NCBI RefSeq assembly: GCF_003086295.3
Contig: NC_092043.1
Location: 51,240,598-51,304,597, forward strand
Origin: Arachis hypogaea
Taxonomy: Eukaryota; Streptophyta; Magnoliopsida; Fabales; Fabaceae
Reading direction: 5' to 3'
Length of the DNA stretch: 64,000 nt
Shown: one piece after another, positions 1 through 12,003 of the stretch
Position numbering within the stretch: the first letter of the stretch is position 1
Layout: each line of letters begins with the position of its first letter
Made by a program: the position numbers and the translations under genes
Notes under the pieces: model-generated
What the model saw: the letters and a program-made list of their open reading frames with translations, nothing else
What the model was told of the DNA's origin: nothing
Database searches by the model: none

Positions 1-2528
1 AAATCTATTATATAATACTAATTTCATAATTAAAATATGTCACATATCATATTCTCATATATTTTATTTATTATCTATTTTATTATATAAAAATTAAGTT
101 TCTATACTTAATGATGCTATTGACGTGACATGCTTATGAGAGTGTTTAGCGATTTGTTTCTTTTAACTCATTAAATATAATTTATTATGATAAATTAACT
201 ATATCAACTAATTGATTTGATTAGATATTTAAATATTACATAATTTATTATAATTTATATCAATTTAATTTGGTAGTATTTTTTAATTTATTAAATCAAA
301 TTAATTATACTAATTATCTGTATTAATTAATTAATAATTGATTAATTAATTATTAAAATAAAAATCTATGAAAAAAATAGGTTCTTGAGATATTTTTCAC
401 TAATAATTAAATCAAATCAAATCATATATATTGAGCTAAATTTAAATCATGTGAATTAAGGATTAATTTAAACTAAGATGATTTTTTTACTTATTCAAAT
501 TAAATGCAATAAATAAAATTAATTTTGTTAGATAATCATAGTATTTTAGTCTTCTATATATAGATAGCCACACAAAATTATAAACATCATCATTTTTATC
601 GCTTATGTAAATGTATAGCACTATCAGATGAAAATTGATTAGATTACATTTATTTTCAACAAGGTAGGTGATCTTTTAGGTCTAATCACAGTCAGAATTG
701 AGGAAGGTTTAAAAAATACTAATAATACAAATATTTTTTATTTTTAATATCCAATAATAAATATATAAATTAAAGCTAATATTGTTTCGTACAAAATTAT
801 AAAATGTATAGCATACTCAAAATATATCCAATTCGATCTGGTTATTAAAAAATATTATAATTAACTTAAATATACACAATATTATTTCATATTTTTTATT
901 TTTATTTTATTATCATAAAAAGTTACACATTATAAGAGAACCTCATCTTTTTACCAACAGTTTCCATTCAATGGTTTTTATAAAGAAAAAAGGCATAATA
1001 ATATTGTGTTTGATAAGAATATATCGAATTTTGAAAGGTTGAAGCATAGTTATAGGTTTAGTCCTTAACATATTCGTAAGTGAAGTGCAGAGTAAATAAA
1101 AAGATAGCTAATAAAAGAATAAATAGTTAAAACTTCTTCAATACTAACAGTCGTAGTGTATGATAAGTGTTCTATAATTTTTTTGGATTTGATTGTTTCT
1201 TTATTATTATATGTTGTTCTGTTTAGTTCATGCTAAAAAGACTTATGATAATCATCTTACCGTGATAGTGTAAAAGTTATAGGTATTATGTGTGCTCTTA
1301 AATCTCATGTTCTTGACGAATATTTGTGACTGAGGAATTGGTTTAATATCAATTTTATATTCTATTTAAATTATAATAGTGAGTAAAATTTTTTTAAAAT
1401 AAATAATGCGATTTTTTCATAAAAACAACGTTTAAATAATTGTGAAATTAGATTATACTATAGATGATGATAAAAATCTTGGCATTAGATTTGCTATAAT
1501 GTAAATTTTTAGGAATAATATGTTGTATTATATAATATAGTTATATTTTCTTATTTTCAATCTATATTATTTAGATTGGGATATTTTTAAAAAGGTTATT
1601 CAATTTTTTCTAAATTATTAAATCAAATCAGTTACAAACTAATTAATTAGATTGATTAAATATCTAGATATCTTATAATTTAATATAATTTAATTTATAT
1701 AGATACATGACTTTTACAATTTTATTATTTATTGTAATAAATTTTAGAGATAATTTTTGCAAGTTATAATTTATTTTTTATCTGCATATTCAACTTTTAA
1801 GAATAATTTTTTTAATTTTGTATTTATAAATAAATTTTTTTCTACTTCAATATATGAATTTTTTTTATTGTGCAATTCACTTTAACAACAATATATTAAT
1901 TTATGAAAATTTAAACTTGAGCTCTTGCTATGATTAAACTCAAGCTTTAATTTATTTTGTCATATTATTATATAAATATTAAATTCTATGATTAAACACT
2001 TATTTGATTATGAAATGATATTATACGTTACTTTCATATTGGCAATTAAATTTCAGTAACTGCACAAATATTATATTTTAAGTAATTGTATATTTTTTTG
2101 TTATTTTAAAAATTATTATATAATTTTAAGATCATTTAATTATGTTCATTTTTTTAAAAGCATTATCATTATTAGAGAGTAACTAATATTTGTGATAGTC
2201 TAAAATTGAGAAATAAAAATATAAAATATTAATATACTGAGTTTTTAAAGTATAAATTTTGAAGTAAATATATGTGATTATAATTAATGATCATAATTAA
2301 AAGTCTTTATTTTATTTTAATTTGTTCAGGATATGTTTATCTTAAATTTTATTTTTTTATTAATTTGTATTTTTTGTATATTTAATTGTCATTAATTTAT
2401 ATAAATTAAAATGTATAACTTAAAAAAATAGATATGTGTCTAAAAAATAAAAAAATATTTTTTTGTTAGTAACAAATTTTTGTCATTTTAGCTGTTTTTT
2501 GAGATCCTATCTTATATTTTTACTATAA
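1..2528. other. AT-rich intergenic DNA, no gene seen
   Basis: Very AT-rich sequence with no open frame of note and no recognisable protein similarity. Positions about 70-240 resemble 18705-18880: both run from TCTATT..ATTATATAAAAA through CTTAATGAT and CGTGACAT to a TTTAACTC(A/G)TTAAA block. They are therefore two diverged copies of one repeat, possibly a Helitron 5' part. The rest is old degraded repeat or spacer, possibly including the promoter or first exons of the Ulp1-like gene that follows. Confidence 0.5.
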
Positions 2529-4847
2529 TTAAAGAAGTCTATTGAGGAACTAACCAATGCTTCTGGCAACATAGAGAGATCACTCAAGGAGATGGAGTTT
2601 GAGCTGTACCATAATGCAGATAAGTGCAAAGACCATGATGAGTACAACACAAACCTGCCTCCCAAAGATTCCGTTGGCAATGTTAATTTTGCTCAGCAAA
2701 GTGTAGACATAAACCCAATGATGATACCAGTCGTTGATCCACCATTGAGAAAGAGGTTGAGATGCAGCCCGGCACAACTCAACAATGATGTAACCATTGA
2801 TATCTCTGATGCCGAAGATGATGCCACTATATTAGATAAGCATGAATCGGGGTTGTCTCGGGTATCACAATCTTCACAACTTGACAGCATTAAAGGAAAG
2901 TCCATTGTCAACCCTCAACTTAGAACCAAGGCTAAGTCTACAGCTTTTCTTGCCAGCAATTACTGCAGGACATTGCCCACTAAGGTAATGAAACCTTGGT
3001 TATTGAAACTTTGTCTTTTTTTTATTTCTTGCCAGCTTAACCTCCAACCTCATTGCATTATTTTTACATATTTTTACCTAAAAAATTGATGGATTTCATA
3101 ATCTAATAGTTATTTCACAGGTTGAATCCTCATTAACTCAAGAAAAATTGCTCACCTCCCCATCTCCTAATATGCGAGTTGCTAAGATGACAAAGACAGG
3201 GGATGCCACATTGTTTTCTGTTCGACGTCGACTTCCTGCTCAATCGACTAGTGTGCCTTGCCTTACCTCCAAGGTGAAAGGTCATTGCTACCAGTACCCA
3301 AATAACCAAATGGAGAAATCACGTTACTATAATGCAAGGATTAAGGTGACAATCTCACATGTCTGGTTTTGAATGGTCATGATATGTCAATTTGACTTAA
3401 TAAACCCTAAAATAGAGAAGTTTCTTTTTTTTTTAGACTTTTAGGTGCAAATTCAGGCCTTGTGCTAAAATGCAGCTAAAGTTTGTTCAACATGAAGGAT
3501 TTGCATAGGCATTTTGTGCAAGCATTGAAGATCCAAAGTGAGTTTCCTTTTTTTAGCTCACACTTGTAGGATTATTGTTGTTGAACTATCCTATATGAAA
3601 CCTCTGAATTTCAGTGAGACCATGATTAATGTGGATGACACGATAGTAACTAGGGAAGAAATTGCTTGTCTAGCTCCCGGAAGACCGATCTCGGACAAGG
3701 TACCTACACGACTACACAAGCTGTTTTTTGCATGTATGTTTTATTTTACCTGTGAATATTTGTCTCCGGTCATAAATTGCTTTCCTCTCATTTGTAGATA
3801 ATCAAGCTTGTGGTAATGAAGACCACATGGGACCAAGCAAATAAGACTTTTTGGATGCTTCCGCCATCTTTTGCGGTAAATAAACTTATAATATCATGTT
3901 AACTTATATCACTTTTCTTTGAATTATGCGTAATTCATTAGAATGAGATCTCTTTAATCCTTTTAGGTGGAACATTTCATGAGACATTCACTGGATAAAA
4001 TGATTGCTACCTATATATATCGATTTAGGCCTGTTGCACCAGATCTTAAATTCGTGAGTGCATGTGAATTCTTTGATGGATTAATTTATGCAAAACCACA
4101 CTAAAACTAAATTTACGAGTTTAATGTGAAATGACCCACGCTTAACTATCTGCTGTAGATTTATGTGCCAATTAAGGAAGAAAGTGACCACTGGTATCTT
4201 ATGGTCATTAGCTTATTGGATGAAAAATTATATGACGATCAAGTTGAGCCAAGACAAGAAATTATGAAATCTTTGGTGAGGTGTCCATAACCCATTTCTT
4301 TATACACAGACTATATGTAAAATAATACATGAATCTTAACAGTCTTGTCATGAACAAAATTTTTAGGCTATAAGATTATCAGATATATGGTAACTTCTGG
4401 GCATTACCTAAAAGGTGACATTCCTGAAAAAAAAAAGATTTCATGAATTTTGATGTGAAAGAGGCTAGGGGTGCCCAAATGTCCTCAAAGGCACACATAA
4501 TTGCAATGAATCTTTTATATACATCTTTAATTAAAGTGATCTTTTATTGACACTAACTATTTAATATTGCCACTGAACTTTTAGTCTCGACTCTGATCTC
4601 TGGGTTCTTCAATGGTCGTCTATGAGAGAGAACTTTTTATCCCACGGTGTCGGCCATTGTAAGTTCCAAAAACATATTGATTAATTATATACATGCTGAG
4701 CATATTATTTAACTAATTAATCCATATTTGCAGCTAAATGAGCAATATATTCATACATCCGTTGTGGTAGATCTTTTGTTGGGGATGTTCAACGACCACA
4801 AATACGAGTTTCAGAAGAAGAGTAATGATTTCTGGGCTACGCTTTAG
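2529..4847 (+). pseudogene. Ulp1-like (C48) cysteine protease gene, decayed, catalytic Cys replaced
   Basis: At least nine exons can be traced by GT-AG borders: about 2529-2984, 3121-3345, about 3450-3538, 3615-3699, 3799-3875, 3967-4052, 4159-4277, about 4584-4659 and about 4735-4847. The first exons encode a low-complexity acidic region. Later exons carry the Ulp1 fold, with the catalytic His in the segment SDHWYLMVISLLDE (His codon 4189-4191) and the block WVLQW followed by MRENFLSHGVGH. Family members have a DCG before WV.QW; here codons 4589-4597 read Asp-Ser-Asp, so the nucleophile is missing. The third exon also has an in-frame TAG (3506-3508), and the last exon joins in frame only with a shifted border. 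Plant MULE-associated and host Ulp1-like families both look like this. A dead copy is likely; an expressed pseudo-enzyme is possible. Confidence 0.65.
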
Positions 4848-5858
4848 AGTAAATAGTATGGAGATCAACATTTTTGCATATTTAGTTATTATTTGAAAGA
4901 TTCGTTGTAATCCTCAATAATTATGAATGAGATTAGTGATATTTATAATTTATTTGTTGAATTATTATTTTAAAGGAGAAAGTTTGTCTGATCTGAAAAC
5001 TATGGTATATTTTTATATTGGTAATAAATACAGAGATCAATAATATTTTCCTATCTTTATTTTTTTCGATGGAACATCTGTGAGTAAATAATTTTTATAT
5101 TGGTAATAGATGTCATGGTATATTATTTTTGTGTATTAATTTGGTTATTGGTGTGAGTAAATAATTATAACTTTATGCTCACCTATTATCATCTAAATAA
5201 TCTGTGCCAAGGATTATTATTATGATCATAGATATCTCGGAATATATTCATCATGTGTTCTTTGCCATTTCAAGTTGAAAATGATTAGTTAAAGATTCAT
5301 ACATGATTCTTTGCTATTCCAACATCAGACACTTGTGTCGCAACAAACACATAACCACACCATCATAATATCCTCATGCACATATTTCTCTGATCCCATT
5401 TTATATTGGTTTGAAATACACACGCTTTATTTGTGAATGGAACTTTGAAATGCATCAAAAAAATTTCGTGTTGAAATCCAAAATGAAATACACACATTTC
5501 ATGCATCATGCACGTACTCCTCCAAGAAAGCAAATCATTAGATAGCAAGCCAAATTCTACTGCATGATGCCTAGAAATCAATTCACCAAATTTTATTCAC
5601 CAAAATAAATTAAGAATTCCATTCACCAAGTTTTATTGAATTACCAAATTCATCATGAAAATTCAAACACAAAGTTCTATTATCCAAGTTTTATTCAATT
5701 AGCACATAATAAAAATTCATATAATATTACAATGAGAACTCTGCACTAAGTTCCATGTCGACACTTGCATTAGAACTTCCTGCCCAAAACTCTTGTTCTT
5801 TATAATCTTCTTCAATGTCAGATGCCCAAAATCCCTTCTTCGATATCTAATGATCACA
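4848..5858. other. Intergenic, no gene seen
   Basis: AT-rich spacer downstream of the Ulp1-like gene. At about 5580-5700 the motif TTCACCAA(A/G)TTTTATT recurs several times (a short imperfect repeat). No protein similarity was recognised; the 72-residue minus-strand frame here has no domain character. Confidence 0.4.
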
Positions 5859-6103
5859 TGATGTTTGATTATCATGTTATTTCGGCTTTCATACTCCCTA
5901 CGATTAGAGTTGATGCTACCGTGTCGATCAAGGTACTATAGAATGCGACAGAGGCACATTTTATATTCAGACCGACTTATAAGACGGTTTGGTTGGCTAA
6001 GCAGAAGGTCGTTGCGCAGATTTACAGAGATTGGGATGAGTCGTTAACGAGTTGCCGAGATGAGTACTGGGTGTGCAGATAACGATGCTAGGTAGTGTTG
6101 CAG
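5859..6103 (+). pseudogene. MULE (MURA/FAR1-like) transposase fragment, left half
   Basis: The plus-strand frame reads a typical plant MULE transposase segment: HVISAFILP, then a run ending ATEAHF, then the KTVWLAKQKVVAQIYRDWDES block just upstream of the catalytic domain. A TAG at 5939-5941 replaces the Gln expected before NATEA. The fragment stops at the target site TGTTGCAG (6096-6103), where the hAT element is inserted, and resumes at 10486. No MULE terminal repeats are visible around it, so it is a broken relic that served as the insertion site. Confidence 0.75.
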
Positions 6104-6115
6104 TAGGGGTGTCAG

Positions 6116-6270
6116 GCAGGGAAGCCCGCCCCGCCCCGCCGGAAGCCCGCTCTCTGGCGGGCTGGCCCGCCCCGCCCCGCCTATTCTGGCGGTCCCAAAA
6201 TCCTAGCCCGCCCCGCCTAATTAATTTTTTTTAATAAGAACATATCTAATATTTTTTATTTAAATCAATA
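6116..6270. repeat. hAT subterminal GC-rich repeat cluster, left end
   Basis: Several copies of the GCCCGCCCCGCC motif, direct and inverted (GGCGGGCT), occupy the first 170 bases. They contrast with the AT-rich interior. The same cluster lies at 10318-10465 at the other end. Such subterminal arrays are the known binding sites of hAT transposases. Confidence 0.8.
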
Positions 6271-6712
6271 TAAATCGGACTAAGCCCGCCTAATTAATTT
6301 TTTTTATAAGAACATATCTAATATCTTCAATTTAAATCAATATAAATACAAATATTAAATATAAATAGTCTTCAAAGTATATAAATAATCTTCAAAGTAA
6401 ATAAATATAATCCAATTATCCAAAATACTCAAGTCATAGTTATAAATAGTCCCATAGACAAAATAAATATATAATCCAAAGTCCAAAAACATAATTATAA
6501 ATAGTCTTCAAAGCAAATTAAACTTAATTCAATACACTTAATTTTCATCTTCATCTTCATATAAGTCAATAACATCATTGGAACCAACTCCTGAAGAATA
6601 GCCTTCTCCTTTTGCAATATCTTCCTGATCTTTATCTTCCTCTAGAAAAAAGTAAATAAATATATTAGCAAAATAGTACATAATAATGTTCAAAATCACT
6701 CAAGTATGTATG

Positions 6713-8748
6713 TCATAAATATAATATACAAAAATCATCATATCCACGTATCCAATTTCTGGTGCAAATCACCGCTTCAACATTATCTGACAACAAACGA
6801 CTTCTATACTTATTCAAAACATGAGAACCCATACTAAATGCAGATTCTGAAGCCACGGTAGTAATAGGAATGCTCAACAAATCTCGTGCCATTAGTGATA
6901 GTGTTGGAAAACGATGATGATTATCTTTCCACCATTGCAAAACATCAATGATTGCATCATTGCAAAATAATGTTGCCTCACTCAAATAAATATCCAGTTG
7001 GTTCTTTCCACTTTTCACTTCAGCTTCTTGATTACGGGACATCAAATCCTTTGCATTACAAACAATATATGAATCAAAAAGCATGAAAAATAAAAAATAC
7101 ATATAATCAGGTAGATAAAAATACTTACACCAACAATTTTAATAAGTTGAGTTCCAATTGCAGAAGATGTTGCTTGAGAAAAATTACTTGAAAGTTGGGA
7201 AGAACTCTCTACAGTTGTAGAGGAATTTTGGTCATAAACCTCAAAAAGCTTGTATAACTTACTCTTCACATGCTCCACTTTGTCTTTAGCACTAATAGGA
7301 TCAATCTCATTATAGCAATGAACCAAAGTGTTGAGTTTAAATCTAGGATCAAGAACTGCCCCAAATGCAAGAACAACACTGTATTCTTTCCAATATTTCT
7401 TGAATTTAATCATCATTTTTTCTCCCATGTTCCTTATAAGCACTTCATCATTCTTCAAACTATTCATTAAAATCAGCTGGATTTGCCAAACTTGTAAAAA
7501 ATACAAGTTGGATGTTGGGTAAGAAGTTCCAGACATCAACTTGGTAGTTTCGTAAAATGGTAACAAGAAATCACATATCTTTTCAGTTCTTCTCCACTCA
7601 TCTGATGAAGGACAATACTCTCTAAACCCAGCTTCTTTTACTTTATACAATTCAAAAGCTTTCTTATAAGGAATAGCACTTGCAAGCATTGCATAAAGTG
7701 AATTCCACCTAGTAGGAACATCTAAACATAATGCAATCGTATACTCAAGTCCTTCAATATCTTCAAAACATTCTTTAAAATTAACCATTCTACTTTCAGA
7801 TTTTCTCAGAAACTTAATACCCTCTCTAATCTTACACACTGCATCACCACATATTTTCATTCCATCTTGGACAATAAGATTTAAAATATGAGCAGAGCAA
7901 CGAACATGAAAGAATTCACCACCACACAACAATGAACCATGCACATCCAAAGTACTTTTCAAGTGTTCAACACAAGTATCATTAGAAGAAGCATTATCCA
8001 AAGTAATGGAAAAAATCTTTTTATCAACTTTCCACTCAGTCAAAAGCGTAAAGATTTTAGAAGACAATTCATATCCTATGTGAGGAGGAGGCATATGACA
8101 AAAATTGAGAATTTTACTCTGTAATTTTCAGTTCTCATCAACAAAATGTGCAGTCAAACATATAAACCCCTCATTGGTACTTGAAGTCCAAAGATCAGAT
8201 GTTAAGCAAATTCTATTTGGAATGGAAACTAAAATTTTTTTAAGTTTCGCAGCTTCTCTCTTGTGGACTTTCACTATGTCAGCCTTAACCGTATTCCTAG
8301 AAGGAAGTTTCAAAGTTGGACTAATATATTTCACCCAATTTCTAAATCTCCTATCATCAACCATATTAAAAGGCTTATCCCCAGCAACTACATACCCAGC
8401 AAACATATCTCTAGCCACTCCTGAATCAATCTTAAGTGAACCCATTTTAAGTTGCAATTCTGCTATAGTCTGACCAATATCTTCATGCTTAATTTGAGTA
8501 CAACTATCAAGATGACGTTTTATAGTAAAAGTGCCATATCGCTTACCTCTAGCTTTAAACACTTTCTTGCATCCTTTACATTCAGCACGTTCTACTCCAT
8601 CCTTATCTGGACCGAACTTTTTGAAAAAATTCCAAACATCAGAGGTTGCTTGTCTTAGCCTTTTCGAACTAGGTGCATCAATCTCGACCGAAGCAGCCTC
8701 AGAACCGACTCCAGTAGTAACAAGATTACTCACAATTTCAGAATTCAT
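6713..8748 (-). pseudogene. hAT transposase, one premature stop
   Basis: An N-terminal BED zinc finger lies at about residues 38-85 (CKGCKKVF, then KRHLDSC). The RNase H-like core begins near CLTSDLWTSS and continues with FSITLDNASSND, the FHVRCSAHILNLIV block and the VPTRWNSLY block. The hATC dimerisation domain near the C-terminus reads DLLSIPITTVASESAFS. Two GT-AG-compatible coding blocks join across an intron at about 7128-7049 (donor GTAAGT, acceptor AAAG). The only obvious lesion is a TGA at 8130-8128, between Asn and Lys after HFVDEN, where family members have Trp. The frames on either side are the same (start 8748, continuing to 8094), so this is a point nonsense change. It may have been active recently; transposition in trans could still use its ends. 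Confidence 0.9.
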
Positions 8749-9889
8749 ATTTCCTGAAATAAAAGTAAATTCTGTTTAAAGATCAACAGTTTCAGAATTC
8801 ATATTTCAGAATTCAAGTATTTAACCAACAATCATTAAAAATACCTACTAATAATATTATAACAAGTTTAATAAATTTTAATTATACCCCTAAAAATAGT
8901 TATATTAGAACATCTCTTTATATAATCAACTTTCAAATAACAAGAGTTGCACTCTTAAAATATTTTAATTTTTTTTTATACAAAGCCATGCATGTCTCAT
9001 ACAATATATGAGGGACATCCTAATTTTTTAAGACTAAATATCTTGTAATACAAAGTAACTGCGACAACAATTTGACAAATATAATTTTCCATTTCACAAT
9101 ATATGAACTATTTATGGCAAATATCTTGTAATACACTCTGTTGCATTTGCTTCTAAGTTTTGATGGTTGATTAAAAGTAAAGGAAAAAATAGTAAGATAC
9201 AAGAGGCAAAGCTAAAAGAAAGAAAAGGAACATGATGCAAATTAAACGAAATCAAATCAAAGGTGAAACAACAAACGAGCACTACTTAATTATACAACAA
9301 TACAACATATATATGGCAAATATCCAAATAATTTACATATCAAGTATACTTTTAATTTACTGCTAATAGTTCACACTTGACAAGCTACTTAATTATTAAT
9401 ATTAATTACCACTGACATACATGCAAGTATACATACAAGTAGAAACGAACACTGTCTTAGAAAGCATCTGATACATCTATCATAATCATATCATGATGGA
9501 GTTGAACTCAAAACCACTCATAAACACCCTTTTCTGTACATAATAAATAACAACACCATGCACTTTCACTTAGCAACGCCAACACACACTGTAAATTACA
9601 ATCATCAAGTATATCATATATCAACTTGTGTTAATAATTTGAAAACAGAGCAAAGGTTAGAGTTGTGGAGAGTGGAGACCTTGAAGGATCAGAGCACAAA
9701 ACAGCCCAAAACACAAGACCCAGAGCGTGGAGCAGCCGTGACCGAGAACGAGACTAGCAGAGTCAGAGGACAAGTCACGACTCACAAGACCCAGGAGCCA
9801 GGACCGAGACCAGCAGGCAGCAGCGACGACGGCCAGACGGAGCAGCAGCGGTGGCTATAACTCAGTAGGCCACGACGACCGAAGATCGA

Positions 9890-10150
9890 CGGTGAGGAAC
9901 TGACTCCGACTCAGCGACCGTCAGGGGTGAGGATGGAACTCTGAAGTTTGAGCTGAGGTCGATGGACGATGGAAGTGAGAGACTGAGAGTGACGGTGAGG
10001 AGCTGAGGATGACCGAGTGAGGAACTGAGGAACTGACGGTGAGGAACTGAGGAACTGAGACTGAGGAACCGAGTGAGAGGCTAAGAGCTGTCGAGGAGAC
10101 TGGAGACGAGATGACTGAGTGGAATTGAGAGGAGTGAGACGTGAGAGTGA
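9890..10150. repeat. Purine-rich minisatellite inside the hAT leader
   Basis: Repeats of GAGGAACTGA and ACGGTGAGGA type, strongest at about 10015-10075, sit between the transposase start and the right end. On the transposase strand this is a CT-rich tract, as is common in plant 5' leaders. It yields low-complexity frames rich in Ser, Leu and Pro that are not taken as genes. Confidence 0.6.
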
Positions 10151-10317
10151 GGCAGCTGCAAATCTAGAATTAGGGATTAGGGAGTGGGGATTCAATTTAA
10201 GGTTTCAGGCTTTCAGCCGTTTCGCTGGGTGGGGAATGGGGATTGGGTCGGGTCGGGTGGGTCTGGGTTCATGGGTAATGGGCTAATGGCCTAATGGGTT
10301 CAGACAAAAAAAAAAAC

Positions 10318-10465
10318 TTCAGCCCGCCAGGGAAGCCCGCCCCGCCCCGCCAAAGCCCACGGTTTAAACGGTTTGGGTTAGGCGGGCTTTTGTCTTTCGG
10401 CGGTCCCAAATTTTCAGTCCAGCCCGCCTTTTTTGGCGGGTTACGCGGGCCGGCCCGGCGGATTA
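10318..10465. repeat. hAT subterminal GC-rich repeat cluster, right end
   Basis: This is the counterpart of the left cluster: CAGCCCGCCAGGGAAGCCCG, CCCGCCCCGCC, GGCGGGCTTTT and GGCGGGTTACGCGGGCCGG in close succession next to the right TIR. The ORFs read through it are shadows of this composition. Confidence 0.8.
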
Positions 10466-10485
10466 AGGCCCGTTTGCCACCCCTA

Positions 10486-10604
10486 TGTTGCAGTATTGAA
10501 GACGAGTCCTGTGCGAGTTGGTGGGCAAGTCGATGAGTCATCAGGATTTTTCGGACATCCCCCGTGTATCGAGTCCTTCAGGCATTGTAAATCATTGGTT
10601 AGTA
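10486..10604 (+). pseudogene. MULE transposase fragment, right half
   Basis: Continuation of the fragment that ends at 6103. It encodes LKTSPVRVGGQVDESS, a gap relative to the family, then PPCIESFRHCKSLVSTD, the segment ending in the first catalytic Asp region of plant MULE transposases. It begins with the second TGTTGCAG copy and is cut off at about 10605 by a CACTA-like end. Confidence 0.75.
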
Positions 10605-10860
10605 CTGACGATACAAGAAAAATGCTAGGTACCGTCGGAAACAATCAGACAGTATAAACTTCGTCGTTAAATATTTACTGTCTGAATTTTTTTGTCTAAT
10701 GGTAATTAATGTCGGAAGTTGCGATGGATTATAATTGGTTACCGGCGGATTCTTCCAACGGTATTTTTGGCGCTAAAAAAATGTTGTTTTGTGTATTATT
10801 ACCGTTGGATTATTCCTACTGTAATTCCGACAGTAATATCAATTTTTGTTTTAATTTGAA
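10605..10860. mobile_element. CACTA-like terminal relic
   Basis: The sequence CGATACAAGAAAAATGCTAG resembles a decayed CACTA terminus (CACTACAAGAAAA). It is followed by repeated ACCGTCGGAA, ACCGGCGGATTC and CCGTTGGATTATTCC motifs, the usual subterminal repeat style of plant CACTA elements. No partner end or 3-bp duplication was found, so this is a one-ended remnant. Confidence 0.45.
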
Positions 10861-10974
10861 ATAAATGGTCAAATCTAACTATCAACTTTCAGGGTGTGAT
10901 GAAAAGTCCATACTAAATATTGTCTTATCAACATCTATTTTAATACTTTCAAAACCATGTCATCTTTTTGTTTC

Positions 10975-11145
10975 TTTTCATCATAATTAAGAACATTAAT
11001 AAGCAATCAAGCTGTTTGAAGGAAAATTACATATTCTTACATGCATACATGTGTGCATATCCGTCAATAATTAAATAACACATAACAAACAAAAATTAAA
11101 TGGTCGTAAATGCCGAAGATGTGAGTAAAACCAAGCTCATTAGAA
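10975..11145. repeat. Isolated relic of the 43.1/58.4 kb repeat
   Basis: This stretch from CATCATAATTAAGAACATTA to TGCCGAAGATGTGAG matches 43085-43245 and 58428-58572 closely. At 10975 it is alone, without the neighbouring CK1 or LINE pieces. Around it (10861-11495) I see only AT-rich spacer. Confidence 0.7.
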
Positions 11146-11495
11146 GAAATCATCCCAAAAGAAAAACATTCTTAAAGGGTGTGTTTGGTAAACACGTTGG
11201 AAGTACAAAAAATACGTTCAATCTTTTTGAATATTATAATTTTTGTTTGGTTAACCTTTTTTTCCTCTAACACAAACATGATTCTAGGTTTGAACTCCCG
11301 TTCAGCAAAAGCAACAAATTGTAACTTTGCGTTAACTTAATAAATTAAAAAATTAATTAATATTCTATCGATTTTGCCTTTCAATTTCATTTACAATAAG
11401 AGATGCCCAAAACAATCATCAAAGATCTTGAATTTTTTTTATGGCTATGCTTTATAAACAAATATTTTTTAATATTATTATTAGTACTCTTTGTT

Positions 11496-12003
11496 AAGTT
11501 TCAATTGATTTGGAAAAGGCTTATGATAGGCTCAAGTGGAGTTTTGTTGAAGACACGCTCAAGGATATTGGTTTCCCTTCTCATATGGTTAATCTTATTC
11601 TTCATTGCATTTCTACAGCCAGAATGAGAGTTTTATGGAACGGTGAAGAACTTGATGAATTTACTCCTTTTAGAGGCATTCGTCAAGGAGACCCCATCTC
11701 CCATTATATTTTTGTCCTCTGTATAAAAAGTCTCTCTCAGCTTATTAATGCGGCAGTTGATCATGACTTCTAGAAATTTATTCGCCTTAAAAGGGATGGG
11801 CCTGACTTATCTCATCTGTATTTTGCAGATGATCTCATTCTTTTCTCAGTAGCTATACTTGAACAAGCTGAGATTATTAACAAGTGATTGTCAGCCTTTT
11901 GTGATAGTTCTGGTCAGAGAGTTAGCCAAAAAAAAACTAGAGTTTTCTTCTCCACAAATGTGGGTAACAATGTGCGCGCCGAAATCAATAGTGCTCTGCA
12001 CTT
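11496..12003 (+). pseudogene. LINE reverse transcriptase fragment
   Basis: The frame shows the RT motifs of plant L1 elements: DLEKAYDRLKW, then FRGIRQGDPIS, then YFADDLILF with the catalytic Asp pair at about 11827-11832. A TAG (11771-11773) stands where Trp is usual, and a TGA follows at about 11885. It is followed directly by the target duplication CACTT and the solo LTR. Confidence 0.85.

Larger units (their letters stand above)
6104..10485 (-). mobile_element. hAT DNA transposon, near-complete, inserted in a MULE relic
   Basis: The element starts TAGGGGTGTCAGGCAGGG and ends CGTTTGCCACCCCTA, giving short imperfect TIRs (TAGGGGTG). It is flanked on both sides by the perfect 8-bp duplication TGTTGCAG (6096-6103 and 10486-10493), the hAT signature. 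Both ends carry GC-rich subterminal clusters of GCCCGCCCCGCC type. The transposase is on the minus strand (6713-8748). From 8749 to about 9550 there is AT-rich non-coding sequence, and from about 9640 to 10200 a CT-rich (minus-strand) leader. The host MULE reading continues across the two flanks, which confirms the borders. Confidence 0.93.

Noticed and set aside
9558..9860. 100-residue plus-strand frame in the hAT element
   Set aside because: Low-complexity antisense of the CT-rich transposase leader; no domain.
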